The translations under genes and the position numbers were made by a program. A DNA stretch of 64,000 bases, from assembly GCF_000012985.1 (NCBI RefSeq), contig NC_007645.1, positions 7,119,001-7,183,000 on the forward strand, read 5' to 3'. Source of the stretch: Hahella chejuensis KCTC 2396. GTDB taxonomy: Bacteria > Pseudomonadota > Gammaproteobacteria > Pseudomonadales > Oleiphilaceae. A model generated the notes under the pieces. The model was not told where the DNA came from. It made no database searches and saw nothing but the letters and a program-made list of their open reading frames with translations. Positions 27,934 through 35,629 of this stretch are shown here, piece after piece. Within the stretch, counting starts at the first letter, position 1, and each line of letters starts with the position of its first letter.

Positions 27934-28233
27934 TCATTGATACAACATCCCAAACAAGGACGGCATCATATTAGCCGCCTGAGCCGACCCGGTTTCAGGT
28001 CAGCTCAGATGGCGTTCAGTTAACAACTTTATTACTCCGCCACAGTGACTTGTAGAAACACAAAAAAGTATCATACTTAATAGATTATAACCCATTGATT
28101 CTATTATGGTGACCGTTTAACCAGAATCTAAAAGTATCATACTTAATCGAAGCCCTTTACTTGCAAAGCCAAAATTCCCATACAAAAAAGTATCATACTT
28201 TTCCATTTGCCATTTAAATTCAGCTAGTTATAA
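27934..28233. other. Intergenic region with palindromic motif cluster
   Basis: No gene is seen. The region holds the three AAGTATCATACTT copies described separately and otherwise AT-rich sequence leading into the transposase remnant. Confidence 0.5.
28062..28201. repeat. Three copies of palindrome AAGTATCATACTT
   Basis: The 13-base palindrome (6-bp arms around a central C) occurs at about 28066-28078, 28132-28144 and 28189-28201, each preceded by an A-run. Spacing is 66 and 57 bases. A related but imperfect version occurs near 42075, and the cluster adjoins the ISAs1 remnant. It may be an operator cluster or part of a mobile element end. Confidence 0.7.
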
Positions 28234-28985
28234 CTACTCTCGCGAATCAATAATCAGCCCTGCATTGGAATTATACCTGTACACCTCAGCTACCCAGAGG
28301 CTGTTAGGACGAGTTTTGTCCGCCAAAGCGCCAAGCCCTGAGAACCGATGGGTTACCCGACAATGCAGCTTGTCTATGCGGCCATGCTTATCGCCCTCTT
28401 CGGTGACGCTGTCCGTGAAATCCTCGGTAAAACCTTTCGCTTCCGCTTCAATGTAAAGGTCATGAATGCCTTCGTGTAGCGTGTGCTGATTGTGTTTCAC
28501 GACCAATAAGTAGTCAGCGTTCTTGTCGACAATCTGTTTAGCTATATCACGTTGACGCCCAATGGCGTCAATTGTTACCGGACAATCTTCCAGCGCGAGG
28601 AGCGTGAACAACTTGGGAATGGCGGTGAATTCGTTGGATTTCTCCTCCGTTTTCAGCTGCCCCAGCACCAACTCGTTGGCGGTCGACCAAGCGCTAACCA
28701 TATGGATTGCGGCTTTGGATGAGGCGCGATCATAAGAGCCGCGCAGCGTCTTGCCATCGACTGCGATAATATCGCCAGGGATGCGGGCGGCCAAAGAAGC
28801 CGCCCAAGAGCTGAAGCTTTGCTGAAAAGCTTCCGGATCAATTTTGGCGAAGACATCGTTGAAAGTGTCATGGGAGGGAATGCCATGTGGAAGCTCTAGA
28901 AAAGAATCAAACCATTCCCGTTTGGCGTCGCCAAAACGGGCGACGGCGACGCGGGTCGGGCAGGTCAGTAAAATGATGCTTGAGG
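28234..28985 (-). mobile_element. ISAs1-family transposase remnant, truncated at both ends
   Basis: Read leftwards, the conserved transposase core is in one frame from about 28985 to the stop at 28234. It begins with 'FGDAKREWFDSFLELPHGIP', continues with 'SHDTFNDVFAKIDPEAF' and then 'DIIAVDGKTLRGSYDR', the DDE signature region of the ISAs1/IS1548 group. 'AIGRQRDIAKQIVDKNADY' and 'VKHNQHTL' follow. About 250 residues remain of the usual 370-380: the first 30-60 residues and the last 80-100 are missing, and the frame ends abruptly in 'AGLIIDSRE'. No terminal inverted repeats were found, so the element is dead and marks the left border of the acquired region. Confidence 0.85.
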
Positions 28986-29279
28986 CTTTCCCATTACAGT
29001 CCTTGGAGTGAGAAGAAAGAGTTGCGTAAGCTACCGGCTATCCGTTTAACTTTCAATCAGATAGAGCGATTTCCCTGGACATGTCGGTGTCTAACACTGA
29101 GACCTAGCTCTACACCGATGCGGCCAAACACAACTGGGCAATTACATCATTATTGGTGAGTTTCTTATCAATAAACTCGCAAAAATTTAATAATACAAGT
29201 GGTGGTTATGAAGCCAGCTCCACATCATCTATAGTTAATGCCTGTATGAAATCTATGGAGACTCAGTGCTCCTTTCAAG
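28986..29279. other. Gene-poor stretch between IS remnant and nuclease gene
   Basis: No complete gene is seen. On the minus strand a short open stretch (about 29115-29210) without a start codon encodes a helix-like tail ending 'VIAQLCLAASV', perhaps a remnant of a lost gene. Nothing else is supported. Confidence 0.35.
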
Positions 29280-29981
29280 TCAGAAAAGCCATAAATGACG
29301 CAAGTCGATCATAGGTAATTTTTTTCGCTTATGCCGTGTCAGCGCAACATCCGCCACATTTACACCTAGTGCATCAAACACTTTGCTTGGTTGTTCCTCA
29401 CACCCGACTAGCTCCGCAATGGGAACGCCATCCAAAAGACGACTGAAGTAGCTCTGCAAAGACGAAACAGGACAAGTATTCCTTCTCTCAAAAACATACG
29501 CAATCATGCCTGCATGCGGCATCGCCCAAGCGTACCGGCCATCAAGAAATCTATCTATGCCATCCTTTCTATACCTGTCGAGGTTTCGTTTACCATCTAA
29601 CACCTTGCACTCATAGAACAACGCATCCTGAGTTTCATCAGTCACCACCTCACGAGGATTTGCGGGATAGATCGTGATATCTGGCATCTGGTCGATTGAG
29701 TCGCCGTTGAGTGATTCAACTTTCGAGTCACGCGTCGGCACACTAAAGATTTCAGGTATAAAACGGGCTATGTCGCCGTTCTTACGAACCCGTCTAAGCT
29801 CTTTTAAAAGTTCATTGGTAATTCGATCTTCGTCCTTGGCTTCAATTACCGAATCAGACTGCTCCTTCAAGCGTGTCCATGCCAAGTATATAGCAGCTTC
29901 CGTCGCTTCCAGTAAGGTTCTATGCCATCTTGGATTACACTGCAGGGCTACAGGCGCTTTTCCTAAGCTTGAGAATGCCAC
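29280..29981 (-). CDS. Putative PD-(D/E)XK nuclease partnered with a DNA methyltransferase
   Basis: This 233-residue protein shows the core of a PD-(D/E)XK fold: an early helix Glu ('ITNELLKELRRV'), 'MPDITIYPAN' with the metal-binding Asp (about residue 101) and 'ALFYECKVLDGKRN' with E-x-K (residues 124-126), followed by a helix. It is therefore probably an endonuclease domain. It starts 4 bases after the stop of the large methyltransferase gene and is the last gene of a three-gene leftward operon (HTH, methyltransferase, nuclease), consistent with the cutting half of a restriction-modification system. The specificity is unknown. A non-nucleolytic accessory role cannot be excluded. Confidence 0.62.
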   Translation of the reverse strand: MAFSSLGKAPVALQCNPRWHRTLLEATEAAIYLAWTRLKEQSDSVIEAKDEDRITNELLKELRRVRKNGDIARFIPEIFSVPTRDSKVESLNGDSIDQMPDITIYPANPREVVTDETQDALFYECKVLDGKRNLDRYRKDGIDRFLDGRYAWAMPHAGMIAYVFERRNTCPVSSLQSYFSRLLDGVPIAELVGCEEQPSKVFDALGVNVADVALTRHKRKKLPMIDLRHLWLF

Positions 29982-29984
29982 CCC

Positions 29985-32900
29985 TTAAACCTCCTGTTCT
30001 GCCACTTCGGCGCACTGCCGCAACCACTCTAAAGCCTGAATACGCGCTTCAGTTTTTGTCCAGTACCGCATCTGATCAATTCGGCCCAGAATCTCAATGC
30101 CATCTGCAACGTGGTACCGCAGCTGAGATGCCCAGTAGCTATCACCAGTCACACACAGTCTCTCCAGCTCTTTGAACATCGTAAATAAGTCTTCGCGATT
30201 TTGGTTACCACCAATCTGAATGAATGACCACCCTCGATGCTTGCCAAGCGGCATAGCAACAGCGTGCTCCGAGTTGGAGAATGGACCCGCAATACGATTG
30301 AAGGCATCCGTGAAGGCAATCAGATCCGTTTCAGACACACTTTGGTTTGCAAAGTGCCTTGCCCCCACAAACGGAAGCTCTACACTCAAAGTGTCCTTTA
30401 TCAATTGTTGGTCAGCGTGAGATAGTTCGTAAATATCAGCTACGATTTCGTCTACTTCCTTCCAGCACGGATCTCCAGCGCTGAGTTTCGACGCTACTTT
30501 TCGTACCCGATGATTCATCTCTCTGTCCAGACTTTCCCAGTCCACCAGTGGGAAGTTTTCAAGATCACACTGAAGAGACGAGTCCCGCTCGACACCAAAC
30601 TTGGCGCTTGTTAGCAACTGGTAGTAAATGAGAAGATCACTGTAGGAGAGGATATACAACAGATCCATAAGACTGCGGTACTGAACCTTACCGCGAAATG
30701 ACAATCCAAAGAAGCTCTCGCTAAAGGCTGTCTTAGTCTCACTCACCAGAGCCCCGCGAACCGCCCGGTCAAGCTTAGGAGATTCTCGAAATAACAACAG
30801 TGGCCCTTCATAGATGTCAGGAGTTCGAGGCCATTGCAACGTTTCTATATCAAAAGTTTCAGCAAATCTCTCATCAACACGATAACACATGTTCAAATCT
30901 GCAGTAGGGCAGCCAACAAGATGTTGAGCGCTACGAATCCGATTCTCCACCTTTCCTAACTGATAACCACTTTTGAATTTAAGGTTCAGTTGATCAAGCT
31001 GTGTTTTGACACTGTGGCGATTCTCATGCTGTATTCGAGAGATAAGCTCGAAGCCTAATGGACCACCTTTATAGAGCGCTTTGAAGGCATCGAGATGCTT
31101 GCATGGCACTTGACAGGAAACAGGTATAGCTGCAGATGGATCAACGCGGAACTGTCCCACTGCCGCAAGCTGAGGCTCCTGCCGAGGACTAATGAAATAA
31201 AATCTGTCAGACTGCTTCGGTTGTGAATTTTCAGCCACCAACAGAATGAACTGCGCATCGTTGGTAGGCCATAACCGCTTGTCTTGCCTCAATGCAGCAA
31301 AATTCATTATGCCGGTCACCCGAAGGACACTGAAAACGTGGCGGCGCAGTGCATAGGCATCCTTCTGAAACAAAAACCGGCCATGAAGCGCAAGTGCAAT
31401 CGCACCTTCAGGTTTTGTCCATAACCTGGCAGCCAAGAGGAATGCGATATCTGGAGAACCATAGCGCGCCACCACGCCGTCGGCCTCAGACTTGGCAACT
31501 GTCGTATCGGCCTCATGACGTATAAGCTGCGCCAATGTCTCGTTAAGTGACTTTGCGGCGCCCCCCTTAAAGCCTGTCCAAGGTGGATTACCGACGACTA
31601 TATCGTAGTGGTTCTCAATACCCTGAATTATTGGCTGCGATAGGCTGCCAAGGTCAGTTTTTGTTCCCAGGGACTCATTGTCCACGAGCCGTAGCACAGA
31701 GCCAATAAGCTTCTTAAATTTCAAGTCAGTCAATGGGCTTGGCTTGGGGTCTAACTCAAGTGCCGCCAAATACAGACTTAACGCAGCAATATTGAGTGCG
31801 TCAAGGTTGATGTCAAAGCCCGATAACTGATTTGCCAATACCTGACGAATAACTTGTCGGGTCGGTCTCACACCAGTGTGTAGCCAATGCTCTGCCACAA
31901 GCCGACGTAACGCCAGCACTAAAAACACACCCGCACCGGCGGAAGGATCCAATACCCGAGCTTCATGTGGCAGCGCAGATTTAACAGCACTAAAAGCGCC
32001 CTCAATAACCACCTCTGCAATCTGTCTAGGTGTAAAATGTACACTGGTCTTACGGGCAAGATCCGGGACAAATTGATGCGCAAAGTCTTCATAGACCTGA
32101 CTCAAGACATCCACTGGTACGTGTTGAAACTTGATCCACCCCCAATCTAGTTGAAGTTGACCGTTAGCCGCATGATGTTGAATATTCGAGAGGCTCCAGC
32201 AGACTTTCTCAATGTTATCGTCAATATGGCGAAATATTCGCTGGTAACCATTGTCTTCAAGCGATAACAGATCGCCATTGAAAGTCTTGTCTAACCAAAG
32301 ACAAGTGTCTTCCATGGCTTGAGGTGTGCTGAATAGCTCAGACAGGCTTTCAGCCTTTTGAGAGATCGATGGAAGATCAGTCTCTTTCACGATGTTTCGA
32401 TCTACAAGAAATCGGAAAAACAACGAACGTCCAACGAGAGACAATACTTGCCGGGCAGTGAGATCTGAACATGCAGCCTTGATATCTGTCGCGGCTGCGA
32501 CAAGTAATTTGAAGAGCAGGTTTTCAATCCAGTGATAATTCGCTTTTAACCCGGGACTCGTTTGCCGTGAGAATTCAACTCCACCTAACAGAGACCGCCA
32601 CAGAGCAGCAGGCTCCTCACGATCAGTGATTAGCGGCTGAGGGACGCTGGTAAACACCCCAACAGGATAAACATCAAGGCCACCGTGTTGCACCACCACC
32701 AGAAACCGCGCATCCGAGCGACATCCCAACACACGTATCAATTCAAAAAGTGCCTGCCTGCTTCTACCCTGAGAGCCTCCGAGACGATCTTGTCTAACAA
32801 CATAGACCTGCGGCTGCCCGCCTGACTCGACAACGACATCCGGCCCCATAGCATCAACCTTAGGGCATTCCTTCAGTAGATCAAGATAGCGAAGATGACG

Positions 32901-32987
32901 AGGGGTCGCCTGCTGATCAAGTCGCACAATGCTGGTCTCAGCGACTCCCGCTGATATTAGTTGGCCAACTAAATCGTCCGTATTCAT
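29985..32987 (-). CDS. Large Eco57I-like adenine-specific DNA methyltransferase
   Basis: This 1000-residue protein is an N6-adenine methyltransferase of the Eco57I/type IIG-like class. S-adenosylmethionine-binding motif I is 'VLDPSAGAGVFLVLAL' (Asp 347) and the catalytic motif IV is 'YDIVVGNPPWTGF' (N-P-P-W, residues 467-470). The roughly 120 N-terminal residues contain 'MGPDVVVESGGQPQVYVVRQ', which resembles a restriction-nuclease fold, but no confident E-x-K triad is visible. The C-terminal 500 residues probably hold target recognition. It could modify host DNA at a specific site, with the small PD-(D/E)XK protein 4 bases downstream supplying cleavage. The start overlaps the stop of the upstream HTH gene by one base. 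It differs from PglX-type BREX enzymes in having N-P-P-W and a different length. Confidence 0.8.
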   Translation of the reverse strand: MNTDDLVGQLISAGVAETSIVRLDQQATPRHLRYLDLLKECPKVDAMGPDVVVESGGQPQVYVVRQDRLGGSQGRSRQALFELIRVLGCRSDARFLVVVQHGGLDVYPVGVFTSVPQPLITDREEPAALWRSLLGGVEFSRQTSPGLKANYHWIENLLFKLLVAAATDIKAACSDLTARQVLSLVGRSLFFRFLVDRNIVKETDLPSISQKAESLSELFSTPQAMEDTCLWLDKTFNGDLLSLEDNGYQRIFRHIDDNIEKVCWSLSNIQHHAANGQLQLDWGWIKFQHVPVDVLSQVYEDFAHQFVPDLARKTSVHFTPRQIAEVVIEGAFSAVKSALPHEARVLDPSAGAGVFLVLALRRLVAEHWLHTGVRPTRQVIRQVLANQLSGFDINLDALNIAALSLYLAALELDPKPSPLTDLKFKKLIGSVLRLVDNESLGTKTDLGSLSQPIIQGIENHYDIVVGNPPWTGFKGGAAKSLNETLAQLIRHEADTTVAKSEADGVVARYGSPDIAFLLAARLWTKPEGAIALALHGRFLFQKDAYALRRHVFSVLRVTGIMNFAALRQDKRLWPTNDAQFILLVAENSQPKQSDRFYFISPRQEPQLAAVGQFRVDPSAAIPVSCQVPCKHLDAFKALYKGGPLGFELISRIQHENRHSVKTQLDQLNLKFKSGYQLGKVENRIRSAQHLVGCPTADLNMCYRVDERFAETFDIETLQWPRTPDIYEGPLLLFRESPKLDRAVRGALVSETKTAFSESFFGLSFRGKVQYRSLMDLLYILSYSDLLIYYQLLTSAKFGVERDSSLQCDLENFPLVDWESLDREMNHRVRKVASKLSAGDPCWKEVDEIVADIYELSHADQQLIKDTLSVELPFVGARHFANQSVSETDLIAFTDAFNRIAGPFSNSEHAVAMPLGKHRGWSFIQIGGNQNREDLFTMFKELERLCVTGDSYWASQLRYHVADGIEILGRIDQMRYWTKTEARIQALEWLRQCAEVAEQEV

Positions 32988-33484
32988 CAGCCATCTCCTG
33001 ATGTGCTACTTGGAGCAACCACATGTGACTCTATCGACCTGACGCTATATAGCCTTTGGCGATCAAACGCAAAAAATGAGTGCTGTTTGATATACGAGTC
33101 GATTCGCTCAAAAATGTCGCCTAGAGGCACTATCAACCCTAGAGCAACCTTGACGTTTTCCAATTCACTGAAATAGGTCACAGACTGTGGCTGAATCTGA
33201 AGGTGGAGGCAAGCCCCTTCATCGAGATTCTTTAAGCGAGACAAGCAATTCTGGATGCCATCAGACACTGAGCCGATCACCTTACGGCGTAGTCCGAAGG
33301 ATTCTTCAAGCTCACAACAAATCACTATTACCAGCAACTCTAATGCAGAGTACTCACGCGCAACTCGCGCTTTCTCGACACCACCTCTCAATTTTGGAAG
33401 CTCACGCAAAAGCCCCCGAAGCCTATGCCTAGTAAATCCTGTTATCTCACAAATATCTGCGACGGTAATTGATGACGAAATCAT
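32987..33484 (-). CDS. Helix-turn-helix protein at the head of the methyltransferase operon
   Basis: This 165-residue protein has an N-terminal helix-turn-helix ('VADICEITGFTRHRLRGLLR') of MerR-like appearance. A helical part follows, with 'EYSALELLVIVICCELEESFG', and then an alpha/beta region. It is the first gene of the leftward operon and overlaps the methyltransferase start by one base, so translation is coupled. Its likely job is autoregulation of the operon: a cluster of helically phased GAGT half-sites sits just upstream (33508-33585). It could instead be a specificity or control (C) protein for the restriction module. I do not recognise a named family. Confidence 0.6.
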   Translation of the reverse strand: MISSSITVADICEITGFTRHRLRGLLRELPKLRGGVEKARVAREYSALELLVIVICCELEESFGLRRKVIGSVSDGIQNCLSRLKNLDEGACLHLQIQPQSVTYFSELENVKVALGLIVPLGDIFERIDSYIKQHSFFAFDRQRLYSVRSIESHVVAPSSTSGDG

Positions 33485-33507
33485 ATGTAAATCTTATGTT
33501 CAAATCT

Positions 33508-33585
33508 GAGTCATTTTAAACTTAATTTGAATATAATTCACTCTGTTTTGAGTTAGTTTCACTCTAATCTGCGTCATTGTGACTC
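33508..33585. promoter_or_regulatory. Phased GAGT/ACTC half-site cluster upstream of the HTH gene
   Basis: GAGT (plus) at 33508 and 33550 and ACTC (the reverse complement) at 33540, 33561 and 33582 begin at intervals of 32, 10, 11 and 21 bases, close to multiples of one helical turn. The cluster lies just upstream of the operon start at 33484, in an AT-rich stretch, and is a plausible operator for the HTH protein. Confidence 0.5.
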
Positions 33586-33908
33586 AGACTAATATGACGC
33601 ACTTTCATGACAGCAGCGATGCCCGTAGTAGCGGCCGATAGCGAAAAGGCACTGCAGGCAAATGTTTGGTATGGAGCTGTCGTGGCGTATATAAGCGAGG
33701 AGCACGGCAAGGCACATCAAACGTGCCTCTGGAGGAGTGTCGTTAGCCTAACGAAAGGCTATTCCTGAAGTCCTGCCGGTAAAAGCGTTGGATTTAGCCA
33801 CTTTTGACGGCTAGGCTTCTTCCTGAACGTTGACCAACTGAAACTGAAGAGGCTCAATACAACCATTCGATTCGAGCCAAAGTGGAGAGTAGAGTCCAAT
33901 TTAAAATG
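33586..33908. other. Non-coding gap between the two defence modules
   Basis: No supported gene. The plus-strand open stretch starting at ATG 33607 (54 codons) has no ribosome binding site and no family resemblance. The rest is mixed sequence that may be decayed IS or gene debris. Confidence 0.35.
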
Positions 33909-34136
33909 TTATAGAGTCAGCGCATCCTTGGTTATCTCAAAAGGGGCCTTCAAATCCAACTGCTCTTGTTCCACGCAGCTAACTAAGTCAGTTTCATCTT
34001 TGAGGGCATCTAAAGATTTAACCAGTCCCTTAATATATGGTGAGCTTGCGCCAGCAAGGACGGAGAGTAGTGCTTGTACTGGAGTTTTTTTATAACTGTT
34101 ACTAGACGCAGATTCTGTTGGAGAGCAATAAAGTTG
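33909..34136 (-). pseudogene. C-terminal remnant of a lost gene
   Basis: An open stretch of about 75 codons without any start codon reads convincingly protein-like. It includes 'KKTPVQALLSVLAGASSPYI' and ends with 'KGLVKSLDALKDETDL' and a final 'APFEITKDALTL'. It lies downstream of the 484-residue gene in the same direction, separated from it by a stop and about 40 bases, and in a different frame. It could be the decayed tail of a third gene of that operon, or of an unrelated gene cut by a deletion. Confidence 0.45.
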
Positions 34137-34174
34137 TTAGCTATCTTATGGAAGCCTGCATTAATAGAGAACTG

Positions 34175-35629
34175 CTAGGTGACTCCGCGCCATTTACTGC
34201 CTTTAGCTATCGAAGAAATAGCTCCACAGTCATTTGGTTTATCAAAAGCAGAGCTACCTTTGACATAGTCATTGACCAGTTTTCCAAGCTTCGTAACCAA
34301 CTTTTTGTTCTTTGTTATAAAGCCCAAAGGCATTGTTACCGGTAAGGTTTCTGGTTGAGTGAAATGGTAAATCACAACAGCCACTTCATCCTCAAGGAGA
34401 AGTATCTCAACATTGCCGTCCAAGAAACCTTCCGCAAGTCCTCTTGCATGATCATGAAACTGCCCAAGTTCATGCTTCCACTGCCTAGCTACTCTGAAAT
34501 CCTTATCATCGGATACGGGTACATACAGTATGGGGTCATATAGCTTCTTCTCCTTTGTGCTAGACCTTCGAATGAAATCGCTTAAGCTAGAACTAAAGCG
34601 ACCGTTCTTCGCCCAGTATGGATCCGAAGGCGCAATCCAAATAAATCGGCTGACGCCCGTATCAACTTTGCTTTTAATACGTTTATTGATCAGTGGAGCC
34701 AGAGCCTTCTGCAGCTTCTCCCAATTGCTTTTTGAGTATATCGGGCCAAGGAAAGTCGTTCTTCCGGAATCAGCATGTTCCTCCAAAGCCTGCATATCTT
34801 CTACATACTTCGGATTGATCAGGTTTGTCCTGGAATCAAATAGCTTCAGGGTCTCTTCATCGCTTAACGACACCATGGACTTAAAGATACTCATAGTATT
34901 GTTCGACGTTGTTAACCGAGATAGCTCTATGGCTATTAGTTCATGAACACACTCCGAGCTATTTAGCTCTTCATAGTCTTCACGCTCGACAGCCTTGCCA
35001 TCGTTATCCATCTGAAACTCTGTAGCCAAACGCAACGGCAACTGTCGCAGTTTATTGACAGAGTTCACCGTGTAGACAGTGGGTTGCTCTTTTCCATCTT
35101 GAGCCAGCAACTGAGATAGATAGCCCTTATCCAGAATCTGGTTGAATTGGCGCTGAAAGTGCTTCTCTACCAACCTTTCGCTTTGAGAAGCGTTGTTATC
35201 ATCAATCTTGAGAGATATACCGGTTTTCCACTTATCTTGGACATCCTGGTTGCTGAAACAGCTAAAAGTGGCAAGATCAAATGACAAGTTTACTCCACTA
35301 TCTTGTACTGCAGAAAGCTGTGGGATTTCCCCAATTTGAGAGAAATAACCATTTGATTTTTCAGTCAAGGTCAGGCGACCTTCGGGTGAGAGAGTCAGTT
35401 CACCACGCTGAACCAAGTCTGAAATCGCTTCGTCTGTCTCACGGCGGCTAAGGCCAAAATAGGTCGAAATTTGTGCTTTGCTCATTGGCGCGACATGCAC
35501 AAGCCTCAGCACAAACTCTCTGATAAATGGCAACCCTCTCTGAGAGACATATGAAAACTGAATGTTAAACCTCTGCGCGGGCAGCAGGAAGTCAACCTCG
35601 TGATAAGTTACTTTGTTATCAGACATCAT
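34175..35629 (-). CDS. Winged-helix protein coupled to the NERD-kinase-helicase
   Basis: This 484-residue protein has an N-terminal winged-helix-like region (about 37-90: 'LRLVHVAPMSKAQISTYFGL', 'SRRETDEAISDLVQRGELTL'). A central mixed region follows, then a C-terminal alpha/beta domain with 'GVSRFIWIAPSDPYWAKNGR', 'HELGQFHDHARGLAEG' and 'EILLLEDEVAVVIYHF'. In the Mokosh systems of the literature, a helicase-kinase protein is paired with a phospholipase-D-family nuclease. This protein could hold that position, but no H-x-K-x4-D motif is visible, so the assignment is uncertain. Its ATG overlaps the stop of the large helicase gene by 4 bases (ATGA), showing translational coupling and hence a shared function. 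Confidence 0.6.
   Translation of the reverse strand: MMSDNKVTYHEVDFLLPAQRFNIQFSYVSQRGLPFIREFVLRLVHVAPMSKAQISTYFGLSRRETDEAISDLVQRGELTLSPEGRLTLTEKSNGYFSQIGEIPQLSAVQDSGVNLSFDLATFSCFSNQDVQDKWKTGISLKIDDNNASQSERLVEKHFQRQFNQILDKGYLSQLLAQDGKEQPTVYTVNSVNKLRQLPLRLATEFQMDNDGKAVEREDYEELNSSECVHELIAIELSRLTTSNNTMSIFKSMVSLSDEETLKLFDSRTNLINPKYVEDMQALEEHADSGRTTFLGPIYSKSNWEKLQKALAPLINKRIKSKVDTGVSRFIWIAPSDPYWAKNGRFSSSLSDFIRRSSTKEKKLYDPILYVPVSDDKDFRVARQWKHELGQFHDHARGLAEGFLDGNVEILLLEDEVAVVIYHFTQPETLPVTMPLGFITKNKKLVTKLGKLVNDYVKGSSAFDKPNDCGAISSIAKGSKWRGVT

Noticed and set aside
28062-28201. CRISPR array
   Set aside because: The three copies are short palindromes with irregular spacing (66 and 57 bases) and no regular spacer structure or cas genes. 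No CRISPR array is seen anywhere in the window.
33607-33771. Possible 54-codon gene on the plus strand
   Set aside because: No ribosome binding site, no family resemblance, and it lies in decayed sequence. It was not called.
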